DNA of 64,000 nt from Burkholderiaceae bacterium (GTDB taxonomy: Bacteria; Pseudomonadota; Gammaproteobacteria; Burkholderiales; Burkholderiaceae_C): NCBI GenBank assembly GCA_024235895.1, contig JACKLM010000007.1, forward strand, positions 223,852-287,851, read 5' to 3'. Of this stretch, positions 28,099-35,780 are shown one piece after another. Numbering within the stretch: position 1 is the first letter of the stretch; every line of letters begins with the position of its first letter. Both the position numbers and the translations under genes were made by a program. The notes beneath the pieces were generated by a model that saw only the letters and a program-made list of their open reading frames with translations, searched no databases and was not told where the DNA came from.

Positions 28099-28215
28099 AG
28101 GCCTGCGCCCGCGCGGCGCGGGGCAGCGCGATCGATGCGCGGCCCCGCACGTCTTCCCGCTCACCCGCACGGGCCTGGCCAAGGCCCGCTTCGACAATCC
28201 CGTCAGCGCCCTCGA

Positions 28216-28234
28216 GGCCCCGGCTTCCGGGGCC
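28216..28234. terminator. GC hairpin between convergent genes
   Basis: GGCCCCGG (28216-28223) and CCGGGGCC (28227-28234) form a perfect 8-bp stem with a CTT loop in the 211-bp gap between the radical SAM gene and the TonB receptor gene. A second stem, GCGACC/GGTCGC, is at 28285-28301. Neither has a T-tract, so termination is only plausible. Confidence 0.4.
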
Positions 28235-28309
28235 GCGACCTCGAATCGCCTGGATGGCTCGGCGCGACGGCTGGCCATGCCTTCGCGACCTCGAGGGTCG
28301 CATCGGCGC

Positions 28310-30319
28310 TCAGAACGCGGCCCGGACTCCCATGAGCAGCGCCCGACCCGGCAGCGGCGCCAGCGGCCGCACGGTTCCCGTCGCCGTCGCGCTGTAGGCC
28401 AGCCTGTCGCCGACGTTGTGCACCCTGGCGAACAGCAATGCATCGCTGCGGCCGACGCGCAGGGTGTAGCTGGCCGACAGGTTGACGAGCGTCCAACCGT
28501 CGGTAGGCACGTCGTACCGCGGTACGCGGGTCTGGTCTGCGGCGTGCTGGATCTCCGCGCGCGCCGTCCACGGCCCCGCGGCGATATTCAGGCCCACGAT
28601 GGCGCGCAGCGGCGGTATCCGCGGTAGCGGCTCGTCGGTGTCGAGCTCGCTGCCGCGAACCCGATCGACCCTGACCTCGACATCCACCTTGCTCGCCCCG
28701 TCGAGGATGCGCCACTGTCCTTCGGCTTCCATGCCGCGCAGGCGGGCACGCACGCCGGTGAACGCGAACACGGGGACGGCCTCGCCCTCGTCGTCGACGA
28801 AGTCGGGCTCGCCGGTGGCGGCCAGCAGGATGTAGTTCGAGAAGCGGCTTTCGAACACGCCGATGCGCACGCGATGCTCGCCGCTGCGCCATGCCAGTGC
28901 CAGATCGGCATTGCGGCCGCGCTCCAGCCGTTGGTCGGGGTCGCCGCGCTCGAAGGTCGCGGTCGCTGCGTGCACGCCGTTGGCGTACAGCTCGTAGCTG
29001 GTCGGTGCCCGCTCGGTGGACGCCAGACTCGATGTCAGCTGCCAGCTCTTACCCAGGTTCACGACGGCGCCGAACGAGGCGCTGAACGGCGTGAAGCTGC
29101 GGGCGTCGGCCGGGCCGAACTGCGGTTCGGCCGGATCGCGGTCGCCCTCCGAGCGGACCTTCACGCGCTCCGCCCGCACGCCGGCGGTCAGATGGCCGCC
29201 CGGCCCCCAGGTCCACTTCTCCAGCGCGAAGACCGCGTCCTGTCGGGTGCGGGTCGACGGCACGAAGGCCTCTTCCCCGAGGGCGGAGAAGCTCGATGCA
29301 TCGAACTGCAGCCCCCAGCTGCCCTCGAGCTGGCCGCCGCCCACCGTGACGGGGCGGTGGACGGCTTCCGCGCGACCGTCGCTGCCGTCGGTGCGGAAGG
29401 TCGTGCCGACCGAACCGTCGCCCTCGATCTCGCGATGGGTGTAGTCGGTACGGCTCAGCTGCGCCCGCAGCGTCTGCACGAAGGCGGCGGCGGGGCGCCA
29501 TTCGCCGGCGAGGGCCAGCCGGTCGCGCTGCATGCGGATGCGGATATCTTCCTCGACGACGATGCCGTAGTCGTTGCGGTAGCTGTCGACGCTGGCACCC
29601 AGCTGCCCGCGGTCCCAGAACCACGAGCCCCCCAGCGCACCGCCATGGGCGTCGCCGGCCGAGTTGACGACGCGGCGGCGACGTTCGCTTTCGGCGTCGG
29701 CGATCGGGACCTCGAAGGCCGGAACGCGCAGGTCCTCGCTGCGCCGTCCGAAGGCGTCGGCATGCCAGGCGAAGCCGCCACCGCTGCCCTCGACCAGTGC
29801 CGACAGGGAGCGCTCGCCGGCGGCGCCGCCCGCACGGGCCTCGAAGGCACCCGAAAGACCCTCGGTGGGCGCCTTCGGGATGCGGTTGTCGATCGCGTTG
29901 ACGACGCCACCGATCGCGCTGCCGCCGTAGAGCAGGGCGGCCGGCCCACGCAGCACCTCGATGCGCTCGACGATCAGCGGGTCGATCGGCACCGCGTGGT
30001 CGAAGCTCAGGCCCGACGCGTCCAGCACCGTGGCGGCGTTGCTGAGGATCCGGATCCGGTCACCATCCTGGCCGCGGATGACAGGCCGGTTGGCGTTCGG
30101 GCCGAAGTAGGTCGACGTGACGCCGGGCAGGCCGTCCAGCGTCTCGCCCAGGGTGCTTGCCCGTCGCAGCACGAGCCCCGTGCCCGCCAGCACGCTGGCG
30201 GGTGTGGCGATCTCGTCGCTGCGAAGCGGATTGCCGGTGACGACCACCGGCGGGAGGCTGGACTGTGCCCAGACGGGCCAGGATGCAGCCGTCGCGGCCG
30301 CGAGTAGAAAAATTCGCAT
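28310..30319 (-). CDS. TonB-dependent outer membrane receptor
   Basis: A 669-residue outer-membrane receptor, probably for a metal or metal complex. The signal peptide (MRIFLLAAATAASWPVWAQS) is followed by a TonB-box-like PPVVVTG, a plug domain (TLGETLDGLPGVTSTYFG, RPVIRGQDGDRIRIL, VERIEVLRGPAALLYGG) and a 22-strand barrel that ends in Phe (LLMGVRAAF). The overall pattern resembles ZnuD-type receptors. ATG at 30319 follows GAGGA. A His-rich small exported protein is encoded just upstream in the same direction, which supports a divalent metal substrate such as zinc or copper; that link is inference. Confidence 0.92.
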   Translation of the reverse strand: MRIFLLAAATAASWPVWAQSSLPPVVVTGNPLRSDEIATPASVLAGTGLVLRRASTLGETLDGLPGVTSTYFGPNANRPVIRGQDGDRIRILSNAATVLDASGLSFDHAVPIDPLIVERIEVLRGPAALLYGGSAIGGVVNAIDNRIPKAPTEGLSGAFEARAGGAAGERSLSALVEGSGGGFAWHADAFGRRSEDLRVPAFEVPIADAESERRRRVVNSAGDAHGGALGGSWFWDRGQLGASVDSYRNDYGIVVEEDIRIRMQRDRLALAGEWRPAAAFVQTLRAQLSRTDYTHREIEGDGSVGTTFRTDGSDGRAEAVHRPVTVGGGQLEGSWGLQFDASSFSALGEEAFVPSTRTRQDAVFALEKWTWGPGGHLTAGVRAERVKVRSEGDRDPAEPQFGPADARSFTPFSASFGAVVNLGKSWQLTSSLASTERAPTSYELYANGVHAATATFERGDPDQRLERGRNADLALAWRSGEHRVRIGVFESRFSNYILLAATGEPDFVDDEGEAVPVFAFTGVRARLRGMEAEGQWRILDGASKVDVEVRVDRVRGSELDTDEPLPRIPPLRAIVGLNIAAGPWTARAEIQHAADQTRVPRYDVPTDGWTLVNLSASYTLRVGRSDALLFARVHNVGDRLAYSATATGTVRPLAPLPGRALLMGVRAAF

Positions 30320-30389
30320 GCAGAAGTCCTCGGCGACGCCGTGCGGGTCGCGCTCGTGCAAGAGGGGATCCTGCGGCCGGGCCGCAGGC

Positions 30390-30770
30390 TCAACAGGCTC
30401 GGGGGACTTCCTGCGCGGGCGGGCCGCGTGCCTCGTAGGGGCAGGGGGCCGCGCCGGGCGGGGCCGGCTGCCGGCGCGGCGGGGCCGCCGGACCGGCATG
30501 CACCTGCGGCAACACGGTGGCCGTCGCACCGCCGACCGCCTGCCCGCACAGCAGGTGGTCGAACACGTCGCAGACCGGCGTGTCGGCGTCATGGCCCCAG
30601 TGATCGTCGTGACCGCCGTGACCGCCGTGATCGGCACGGGCGACCCCAACGGCTTCGGCCGGGCCGTGGGCGATGGCGTGGGCCAGACCGATCCACTGCG
30701 CACACAGCAGTGCCAGCACCAGCGCCCCGACGAGGCGGCGTGTGGCGCGCGGACGGAGGCACGTCTGCAT
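30390..30770 (-). CDS. Small exported His-rich protein (DUF2946-like)
   Basis: A 126-residue protein with an N-terminal hydrophobic signal (LVGALVLALLCAQWIGLAHA), a His/Asp/Gly cluster (ARADHGGHGGHDDHWGHDAD), and a Cys pair CDVFDHLLCG before a Pro/Ala-rich tail. The architecture resembles DUF2946-type proteins, which often accompany metal-related TonB receptors. It probably binds metal in the periplasm. It lies 70 bp upstream of the receptor gene on the same strand and likely shares its transcript. No Zur- or Fur-like operator is evident in the 208 bp upstream. Confidence 0.72.
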   Translation of the reverse strand: MQTCLRPRATRRLVGALVLALLCAQWIGLAHAIAHGPAEAVGVARADHGGHGGHDDHWGHDADTPVCDVFDHLLCGQAVGGATATVLPQVHAGPAAPPRRQPAPPGAAPCPYEARGPPAQEVPRAC

Positions 30771-30978
30771 GGCCCGGCATTGTCGCCGACGGGGGTGGCC
30801 GACCCGTCCGGATGCGCGCCAGGTCGGCCGACTCGAAGCCTCCCGGCCCGCGGGACGGCAATTTCACCGGCGCTGGGCGGTGCGCACCGGCCCGACGAGG
30901 GGCGGCCCCTCAATGGGCCGCGTGGCCTGCGCGCCCGTCCTCCACCGTGCCAGGGTGCCGCTGCGCGGACCCGGCGCC

Positions 30979-32151
30979 TTACTGGCGTATCGAGGGCCCC
31001 GGCCGCTCGTCCTCCAGCGCCCGCTCCAGCGCCGCCAGCTCGGCGTCGGTCGTATAGCCGGCGACCGACACGCGAACGAAGTGGCGCCCGCCATGGCTGG
31101 TCACCGGCACCTCGATCGCGTGGCGCTCGAACAGCCGGCGGCGCAGCGCGTCGGGGTCGTCGGTGGCGACCGGCAGCGGCACCATCAGCGCGAAGTCGTC
31201 GTCGGCGCCGATGGCCGCCAGCCCGCTGCGCGCGGCCACGCGGTGCATCAGCGCGACGGCGCGTGCATGCGCATGCGAGCGCAGCGCGGGGCCGAGGTGG
31301 CGGCGGTGGAAGGCGAGCGCCGCGGGCACCGCCAGCCACGGCGTCGGGTCGCGCGTGCCCTGCCACTGCAGGCGGCGCTCCAGCGTCGTCGTGCCCAGGT
31401 AGGCGTCGAAGCCGCTATGGCCGCCGACCTCGCCCGCATAGCCCCAGCTCGTCACCGTCGCGTGCAGCAGCTCGTGATGCGCGGCGCGCGCGTGCAGGAA
31501 GCCCGCGCCCTTGGGCGCGCAGACCCACTTGTGCAGGTTGGCGGCGTAGAAGTCGGTGCCGAGGGCGTCGAGGTCCAGATCGAGCTGCCCCGGCGCGTGC
31601 GCGCCGTCGACCAGCGTCAGCAGCCCGTGCTCGCGCGCGGCGGCACACAGTTCGGCGACCGGAAAGACGAGCGCGGTGGTCGAGGCCACGTGGCTGGCGA
31701 AGACCAGCCGTGTGCGCGGCCCGGCCTGCGCCAGCACGCGCTCGACGAAGCGCGTGCGGTCGAACGGCAGCGGCACCATCACGCGCCGCAGCGTCGCGCC
31801 GCGCGCCGCGCAGGCCCGCTGCCAGGCGGCGTCGCAGGCACCGTACTCGTGGTCGGTCGCGAGCACCTCGTCGCCCGGCTGCAACGGTAGCGAGCGCGCG
31901 ACGATGTCGACCGCGGTCGTCGCATTGGGGACGAAGACCAGGTCGTCGGCGCGCGCGCCGACGAACCCGGCCAGCGCCTCGCGCGCCTCGCGCAGCAGCG
32001 CCGCCGAACGCCGCCCGAGAAAGGCCACCGGGTTGCGCTCCATCTCGTCCTGCCAGCGGCGCTGCACCGCCAGCACCTCGGCCGGGCAGGCGCCGAAGGA
32101 GCCGTGGTTGAGGAAGACGATGCCGGGGTCGAGCAGGAAGAGGTCGCGCAT
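30979..32151 (-). CDS. Class V aminotransferase / isopenicillin N epimerase-like PLP enzyme
   Basis: A PLP enzyme of 390 residues. The N-terminus FLLDPGIVFLNHGSFGACP, VPNATTAVDIVARSL, TDHEYGACD, LVDGAHAPGQLDLDLDAL and the PLP-lysine motif YAANLHKWVCAPKGAGFL are those of the CefD/EgtE/hercynylcysteine-lyase-like branch. The ATG at 32151-32149 is used; the longer frame lacks homology. Substrate is unknown: cysteine or sulphoxide lyase and epimerase activities exist in this branch. It ends 208 bp upstream of the His-rich gene on the same strand, and its upstream side borders the mobile patch. Confidence 0.9.
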   Translation of the reverse strand: MRDLFLLDPGIVFLNHGSFGACPAEVLAVQRRWQDEMERNPVAFLGRRSAALLREAREALAGFVGARADDLVFVPNATTAVDIVARSLPLQPGDEVLATDHEYGACDAAWQRACAARGATLRRVMVPLPFDRTRFVERVLAQAGPRTRLVFASHVASTTALVFPVAELCAAAREHGLLTLVDGAHAPGQLDLDLDALGTDFYAANLHKWVCAPKGAGFLHARAAHHELLHATVTSWGYAGEVGGHSGFDAYLGTTTLERRLQWQGTRDPTPWLAVPAALAFHRRHLGPALRSHAHARAVALMHRVAARSGLAAIGADDDFALMVPLPVATDDPDALRRRLFERHAIEVPVTSHGGRHFVRVSVAGYTTDAELAALERALEDERPGPSIRQ

Positions 32152-32350
32152 CGGCGTGCAGTGTAGGAGCCAGCGTGGGCCGCGGGCTGCCATCCGGCGC
32201 GTCGTCACGGACGGCTGGCGTCGCCGCAGGCGGCGCCGGCCAATTCGGAAGTCCTGGATGGTCCGTGGCGATGCGTTGGATGCGAGGGCGGCGAGGGCGT
32301 CAAACACGGCGGCAAGCGTGGTGGCAAAGCACGCCGCAAGCGCGTCATCG

Positions 32351-32666
32351 CCATCGACGGCGTGGACTTCGTCGGCCGCTTCCTGCAGCATGTGCTACCG
32401 AGCGGCTCGAGCGCATCCGCCAATACGGGCCGCTGGCCCCGGCGGCCAAGGCCGAGCGGCTGGTGACCTCGCGCGCGCTGCTGGCGATGCCAGCGCCCAG
32501 CCCGCGAGCGGTCGAAGACGCGCGCGCCTTCATGCAGCGCGTGGCGGCGATCGACATCCAGCGCTGCCCACACTGCCGGGCCGGCCGCTGGCGCTGCGTG
32601 CGAAGCCTGCCGGCCGATCGCGCCGCGCTGGCGGCGATCGCAGCCGGCTGCCGAGGGCCGCCGTGA
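32351..32666 (+). pseudogene. IS91-family transposase, C-terminal remnant with frameshift
   Basis: One frame encodes VDFVGRFLQHVLPSG and, after a shift near 32396-32402, another continues ERLERIRQYGPLAP, then AFMQRVAAIDIQRCPHC, ending at TGA 32664-32666. Together they match the C-terminal part of IS91-type (Y2, rolling-circle) transposases: the FLQHVLP-RIRxYG block and the terminal CPHC. The rest of the gene and the ends of the element are missing. Nothing else is recognised between 32152 and 32350. Confidence 0.75.
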
Positions 32667-32821
32667 GCGCGATGCTGGCCGGCACATCGACAGGCACGAC
32701 GCCGCGCGCGACGCGGCGCGGGGCGCGGGACACGCCACGGCCGCAAAGCGCTTGCCCGAGGCCAGCGCTGAAGCTCGAACCGCTGTGGCGGCTGTAGTCT
32801 CGTAGACTTGCTCAGGGCCTG

Positions 32822-33094
32822 GTGACGATCGCCCAGCTTCGGCATCTGATTCGCACGCTCAGCTATGTCGTCTCCACTCACGCCGCCGACGTACTTGACG
32901 ATGACAACCTCAGCATTCTCGATCTCGAAAACGTCGTCCTCACGGGTTCGATCGTCGAGCGCCAGCGAGACCGCGCAACGCGCGAAACGAAGTACGTCAT
33001 CCGTGGCGCTAGCCTCGAAGGCATCAGCGGCGAAGTCGTCGCCAAGATCGGCCGAAGCGGGCAGCTCGTCATCATCACCATCTACCTCTGCTGA
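32822..33094 (+). CDS. DUF4258 family putative toxin
   Basis: A 90-residue protein starting at GTG 32822, with LRHLIRTLSYVVSTHAADVLDDDNLS, the TGSIVERQRDRATRETKYVIRG core and VVAKIGRSGQLVIITIYLC end typical of DUF4258. These proteins have a RelE/BECR-like small RNase fold by family inference and usually pair with a YgiT-type zinc-finger antitoxin, as here. TAGACT (32803-32808), overlapping an AGTCT/AGACT inverted repeat, could serve as -10 and operator. The module lies between an IS91 remnant and an attC-like site, so it looks cassette-borne. Confidence 0.83.
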   Translation: MTIAQLRHLIRTLSYVVSTHAADVLDDDNLSILDLENVVLTGSIVERQRDRATRETKYVIRGASLEGISGEVVAKIGRSGQLVIITIYLC

Positions 33095-33335
33095 GAAGTC
33101 CTGCGCCTACTGCGGCAAAGGCAAGGTGCAACTCAAGTGCGTCACACGCAGCTTCGGCCAGGGTGCCGATCTCATGGTCATCGAGCGCATTCCCATGTGG
33201 TCGTGCGCGAGCTGTGGCGAGTCCTACTTCACGGCGCACACGATGCATGAGATCGAGCGGATCAAGGCTCTCCGGAAGTCGGTCGCCAAGTCACGTAGCG
33301 TGCCTGTCGCCCAGTTCGAAGCGGCCGCGGCCTGA
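33003..33335 (+). CDS. YgiT-type zinc finger antitoxin, start codon unclear
   Basis: The partner of the DUF4258 protein. The recognisable domain begins at CAYCGKGKVQLKC (first Cys codon 33102) and continues MWSCASCGESYFTAHTMHEIERI, giving the two CxxC pairs of the YgiT zinc finger, and ends AQFEAAAA. The frame has no ATG, GTG or TTG between the toxin's end and the first CxxC; the nearest upstream in-frame candidate is GTG 33003, which would add about 33 residues of toxin-gene antiframe (Ser/Ala-rich) sequence. A base change may have destroyed the original start, or a non-standard start is used. The coordinates given here use GTG 33003. Confidence 0.7.
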   Translation: MALASKASAAKSSPRSAEAGSSSSSPSTSAEKSCAYCGKGKVQLKCVTRSFGQGADLMVIERIPMWSCASCGESYFTAHTMHEIERIKALRKSVAKSRSVPVAQFEAAAA

Positions 33336-33404
33336 CGATCGAGGATGGATCGCGCGAAGCCAGTGTTTCTTTGGCGCGATTTGCGGGCTCGGGCCGACTA
33401 CTTC

Positions 33405-33476
33405 GCTTAACCCCTCGCTCGAGAGGCGGCCCCAGGGCGCCACGCCGCGTGGGTTGCCTCAGCTCGAACGTTAGAC
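33405..33476 (+). other. Integron attC-like recombination site
   Basis: The 72-bp site opens with GCTTAAC (33405-33411, matching RYYYAAC) and closes with GTTAGAC (33470-33476, matching GTTRRRY). Between them lie internal arms (CTCGAGAGGC at 33418-33427 against GCCTCAGCTCGA at 33456-33467, with unpaired bases) and a GC-rich centre. This is the layout of a cassette attC. It follows a toxin-antitoxin pair and precedes another, as in gene cassettes of sedentary chromosomal integrons. No second attC was found after the BrnA gene. Confidence 0.72.
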
Positions 33477-33507
33477 AGCCGAACTCCGCGGCTCAGGTCC
33501 CTCGGCC

Positions 33508-33536
33508 TTGACGAATATGTATGCCATATGTATAAA
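33508..33536 (+). promoter_or_regulatory. brnTA promoter with direct-repeat operator
   Basis: TTGACG (33508-33513), a 17-bp spacer and TATAAA (33531-33536) form a near-consensus sigma-70 promoter. The direct repeat ATATGTAT (33515-33522 and 33526-33533) overlaps the spacer and -10, a natural place for BrnA autorepression. The start point falls at about 33543, only two bases before the GTG of brnT, so the message may be leaderless. Confidence 0.75.
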
Positions 33537-33544
33537 GACCGCCC

Positions 33545-33811
33545 GTGGACGTCGAATTCGATCCAGACAAGGCGCGGAGCAACCTCCAGAAGCACAAGGT
33601 CAGCTTCGCTCACGCCGAGCAGGCGCTCCGGGATCCGATGGCCGTCACCATCGAGGACCCGGATGCTGAAGGAGAGCCGCGCTTCGTGACCCTGGGAATG
33701 GATGCGCTCGGTCGAGTCCTCGTCATCGTCCACACGCCACGCGGCAGCCGGACCAGGCTGATCTCAGCACGCAAGGCCAGCAAAGGCGAGATGGAGCAAT
33801 ACGGTGCGTAA
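33545..33811 (+). CDS. brnT: BrnT family type II toxin
   Basis: An 88-residue ribonuclease toxin of the RelE-like BrnT family. FDPDKARSNLQKHKVSFAHAEQAL, the family N-terminus, is followed by GEPRFVTLGMDALGRVLVIVHT and RTRLISARKASKGEMEQYG at the C-terminus. It begins at GTG 33545 immediately after the predicted transcription start and overlaps brnA by 8 bp, so antitoxin translation is coupled. In characterised systems the toxin is encoded first and BrnA both neutralises it and represses the operon. Confidence 0.9.
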   Translation: MDVEFDPDKARSNLQKHKVSFAHAEQALRDPMAVTIEDPDAEGEPRFVTLGMDALGRVLVIVHTPRGSRTRLISARKASKGEMEQYGA

Positions 33812-34070
33812 GGAGTACGACTTCTCGAAGGGTAAGCGCGGGGCAGTCATCGACTCGCCGGGCAAGACTCGAATCACGATCATGCTCGACGATGATCTGA
33901 TCGAGTACTTCAGGGCCGAAGCCGAGGCGCAAGGAACGGGTTACCAGACCATGATCAACGCCACGCTCCGCGCAACGGTGGCCGAGGCGAAGGGCAAGGC
34001 GGTTGCCGAGGATCAGCCTGTCACGGTCGCGGTGCTTCGTAAGGTATTGCGTGAGGAGCTGCACCAGTAG
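33804..34070 (+). CDS. brnA: BrnA family type II antitoxin
   Basis: An 88-residue antitoxin with a C-terminal ribbon-helix-helix DNA-binding domain. Key pieces are MRKEYDFSKGKRGAVI, KTRITIMLDDDLIEYFRAEAE and GTGYQTMINATLRATV. The GTG at 33804 overlaps the toxin gene. The C-terminal extension AVLRKVLREELHQ is common. Expected to bind and repress the promoter at 33508-33536. BrnA is the last gene of the mobile patch; the next gene follows after 30 bp. Confidence 0.9.
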   Translation: MRKEYDFSKGKRGAVIDSPGKTRITIMLDDDLIEYFRAEAEAQGTGYQTMINATLRATVAEAKGKAVAEDQPVTVAVLRKVLREELHQ

Positions 34071-34100
34071 TGGCCAGCCCGGCGCGGGTTAAGCTGGCAC

Positions 34101-35177
34101 ATGTCCTACAAGGCGCGAATCGAGCAGGACCTGGATCGCTGGATCGCCTCCGGACTCGTCCCCGCGGACAGCCGCGCCGCCATCCTGGCGTCGATCCCCG
34201 ACGCCCGCCGGCTGGACGCCGCTACCGCACTGGCGTGGGTCGGCGGCGTCCTCATGGGGATCGCCGTCATCGCCTTCGTCGCGGCCAACTGGGACGGCAT
34301 GTCGCGCTTGGCCCGGTTCGGCATCGTGCTCGCCGCCTTCCTGGCCCTTGCCGCTGGCGGCGCCTGGGCCGCGCAGCGGCAGCGGCCGATCCTGGCCGAC
34401 ATCCTGCTGACCGTCACGGTGCTCGTCTTCGCGGCCTCGATCGGGCTGGTCGGGCAGATCTTCGACATCGTCGGCGAGCCGCGCGCGGCGTTTCACGGCG
34501 CGGGGCTGGCTGGCCTCGCCCTGGGATTGGCGGGGCGATCCACGGGAAGCGCCTGCGTCGGGCTGGTTTTCGTCGCCTTGGGCGATTTCGCCGGCCTCGA
34601 CGGGCCCGGCGGCATGCCGGCGCACGCGCCATGGCTCGTGCTGGCCGCGCCGCTCGGCGCCTTCCTCGCGCTACGCTGGGTCTCGGCGCCGCTGGCCCAT
34701 GTGTCGGCGCTGGCGATCGTCGCCTGCGCCGCATGGTTCGCCGCGCGACTGGACCCTCCGCAGGCGGGCGTGCTCTTCGTCCTCTCCATCGCGCTCGCCG
34801 CCATGGCCGCGCTGGCGCGCTGGTTTGGCACGGGGCAGCAACCCGTCGCCGGCGTGTTCTACGGCTGGCTCGCAGCGGGCGCGATCGTCTTCTTCGCCGT
34901 CTCGGGCTATCTGCCGCTGCCCGGCGACGAATCCGGGCAGACCGCGGGCGTCGCGCACCGGATCGTCTGGCTCGCGGCGTCAGGCGCCCTGGTGGCGCTC
35001 GGGCGGATCGACCGTCATCCCTTCGTCACCGCGGTGGGCGTGCTCGGCCTGATCGGCGCCGTCTCCGCCCTGCTGATGGACCTCGGCCTCGACCTGATGA
35101 CGGCAGCGGGCGTGTTCCTGCTTTGCGCGGTCGCGGCGCTCGTCGCCGGCCTCCTTCTGCGACGCAGCCGCGCATGA
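34101..35177 (+). CDS. DUF2157 domain membrane protein
   Basis: A polytopic inner-membrane protein of 358 residues, about 10-12 helices. The first 45 residues are soluble (RIEQDLDRWIASGLVPADSR), then ALAWVGGVLMGIAVIAFVAANWDGM, the DUF2157 signature region. Function of the family is unknown. It is paired with a GDYXXLXY protein through a 4-bp ATGA overlap, a pairing I know from other bacteria; the two probably act together in the envelope. Transcription may come from readthrough of the brnTA promoter. Confidence 0.87.
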   Translation: MSYKARIEQDLDRWIASGLVPADSRAAILASIPDARRLDAATALAWVGGVLMGIAVIAFVAANWDGMSRLARFGIVLAAFLALAAGGAWAAQRQRPILADILLTVTVLVFAASIGLVGQIFDIVGEPRAAFHGAGLAGLALGLAGRSTGSACVGLVFVALGDFAGLDGPGGMPAHAPWLVLAAPLGAFLALRWVSAPLAHVSALAIVACAAWFAARLDPPQAGVLFVLSIALAAMAALARWFGTGQQPVAGVFYGWLAAGAIVFFAVSGYLPLPGDESGQTAGVAHRIVWLAASGALVALGRIDRHPFVTAVGVLGLIGAVSALLMDLGLDLMTAAGVFLLCAVAALVAGLLLRRSRA

Positions 35178-35758
35178 AGCTCGGGCCCGCCTCGCGCATC
35201 CTGGCAGTCGCCGCGGTCTGCGCGATCACGCTCATCGGTCTGGTGATCCGCGAGGGCAGGGCGCGCGACGCCGGCGCGGAGGTGCGGCTGCCGATCGAAG
35301 CGGTCGATCCGCGCGCGCTGCTCAGCGGCCACTACGTCATCGTCGCGCCGACCTGGCGCCTTGATCGCGCCGAGCCATGCCCGCCGGGCCAGGACGGCGG
35401 CGCATGGGTCGCGCTGGCCCCGCGCGAGGGCGTTCACGTGGTCGCCGGCGCGGCCGCCACGCGCGAAGAGGCCCAGCGCTTGGCCCCGCTCGTCGCGCGT
35501 GGCGGCTTCATGTGCAGGCCGCCGCGGCAAGCGAACGGTGACGCGCCGGTCCAGCCCGGCGTCGTGCGCGCGACGCTCGGACCGGAGCGCTTCCACATCA
35601 CTCAGGACGACGCCGAGCGGATCGACGGCGTGCTGCGCGAACAGAGGCCCGGCGCGCCCGCGCGTGCCTTCGCCGTCATGTCGATCGGTGCCGACGGCCG
35701 CGCTCGGCTGAAAGGGCTGATCGTCGACGGCCGACGCTTCGACCTCGACTGGTTCTGA
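35174..35758 (+). CDS. GDYXXLXY domain protein
   Basis: A 194-residue protein with one N-terminal membrane helix (ILAVAAVCAITLIGLVI) and an exported domain. The family signature appears in altered form, DPRALLSGHYVIVAPTWRL, where the usual GDY reads GHY. Later segments such as ARLKGLIVDGRRFDLDWF resemble the family C-terminus. The ATG overlaps the stop of the DUF2157 gene (ATGA), so the genes are translationally coupled. Biochemical role unknown. Confidence 0.82.
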   Translation: MKLGPASRILAVAAVCAITLIGLVIREGRARDAGAEVRLPIEAVDPRALLSGHYVIVAPTWRLDRAEPCPPGQDGGAWVALAPREGVHVVAGAAATREEAQRLAPLVARGGFMCRPPRQANGDAPVQPGVVRATLGPERFHITQDDAERIDGVLREQRPGAPARAFAVMSIGADGRARLKGLIVDGRRFDLDWF

Positions 35759-35768
35759 CCGCTCGCGA

Positions 35769-35780
35769 GGGATTCGAACC
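35769..35780 (-). other. tRNA T-arm-like fragment
   Basis: On the minus strand GGTTCGAATCCC matches the T-loop core of tRNAs, but flanking bases do not form a T-stem or acceptor stem, and no D-arm or anticodon arm precedes it. It is probably a relic of a tRNA gene used as an integration site, or chance. Nearby, GCCTCGGCG-GAGCCCGTG-like sequence occurs twice (35853 and 35946) and GTCGCGCATC is tandemly repeated (35909-35928). The remaining 35759-36026 holds no gene. Confidence 0.3.

Noticed and set aside
28310..31366. Single 1018-residue protein extending the TonB receptor upstream
   Set aside because: The upstream part reads out of frame through the His-rich gene; the signal peptide and ribosome-binding site mark 30319 as the start.
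32175..32350. Open frame leading into the IS91 remnant taken as a longer gene
   Set aside because: Only the part after 32350 resembles a transposase; the rest is Arg/Gly-rich frame noise with no motif.
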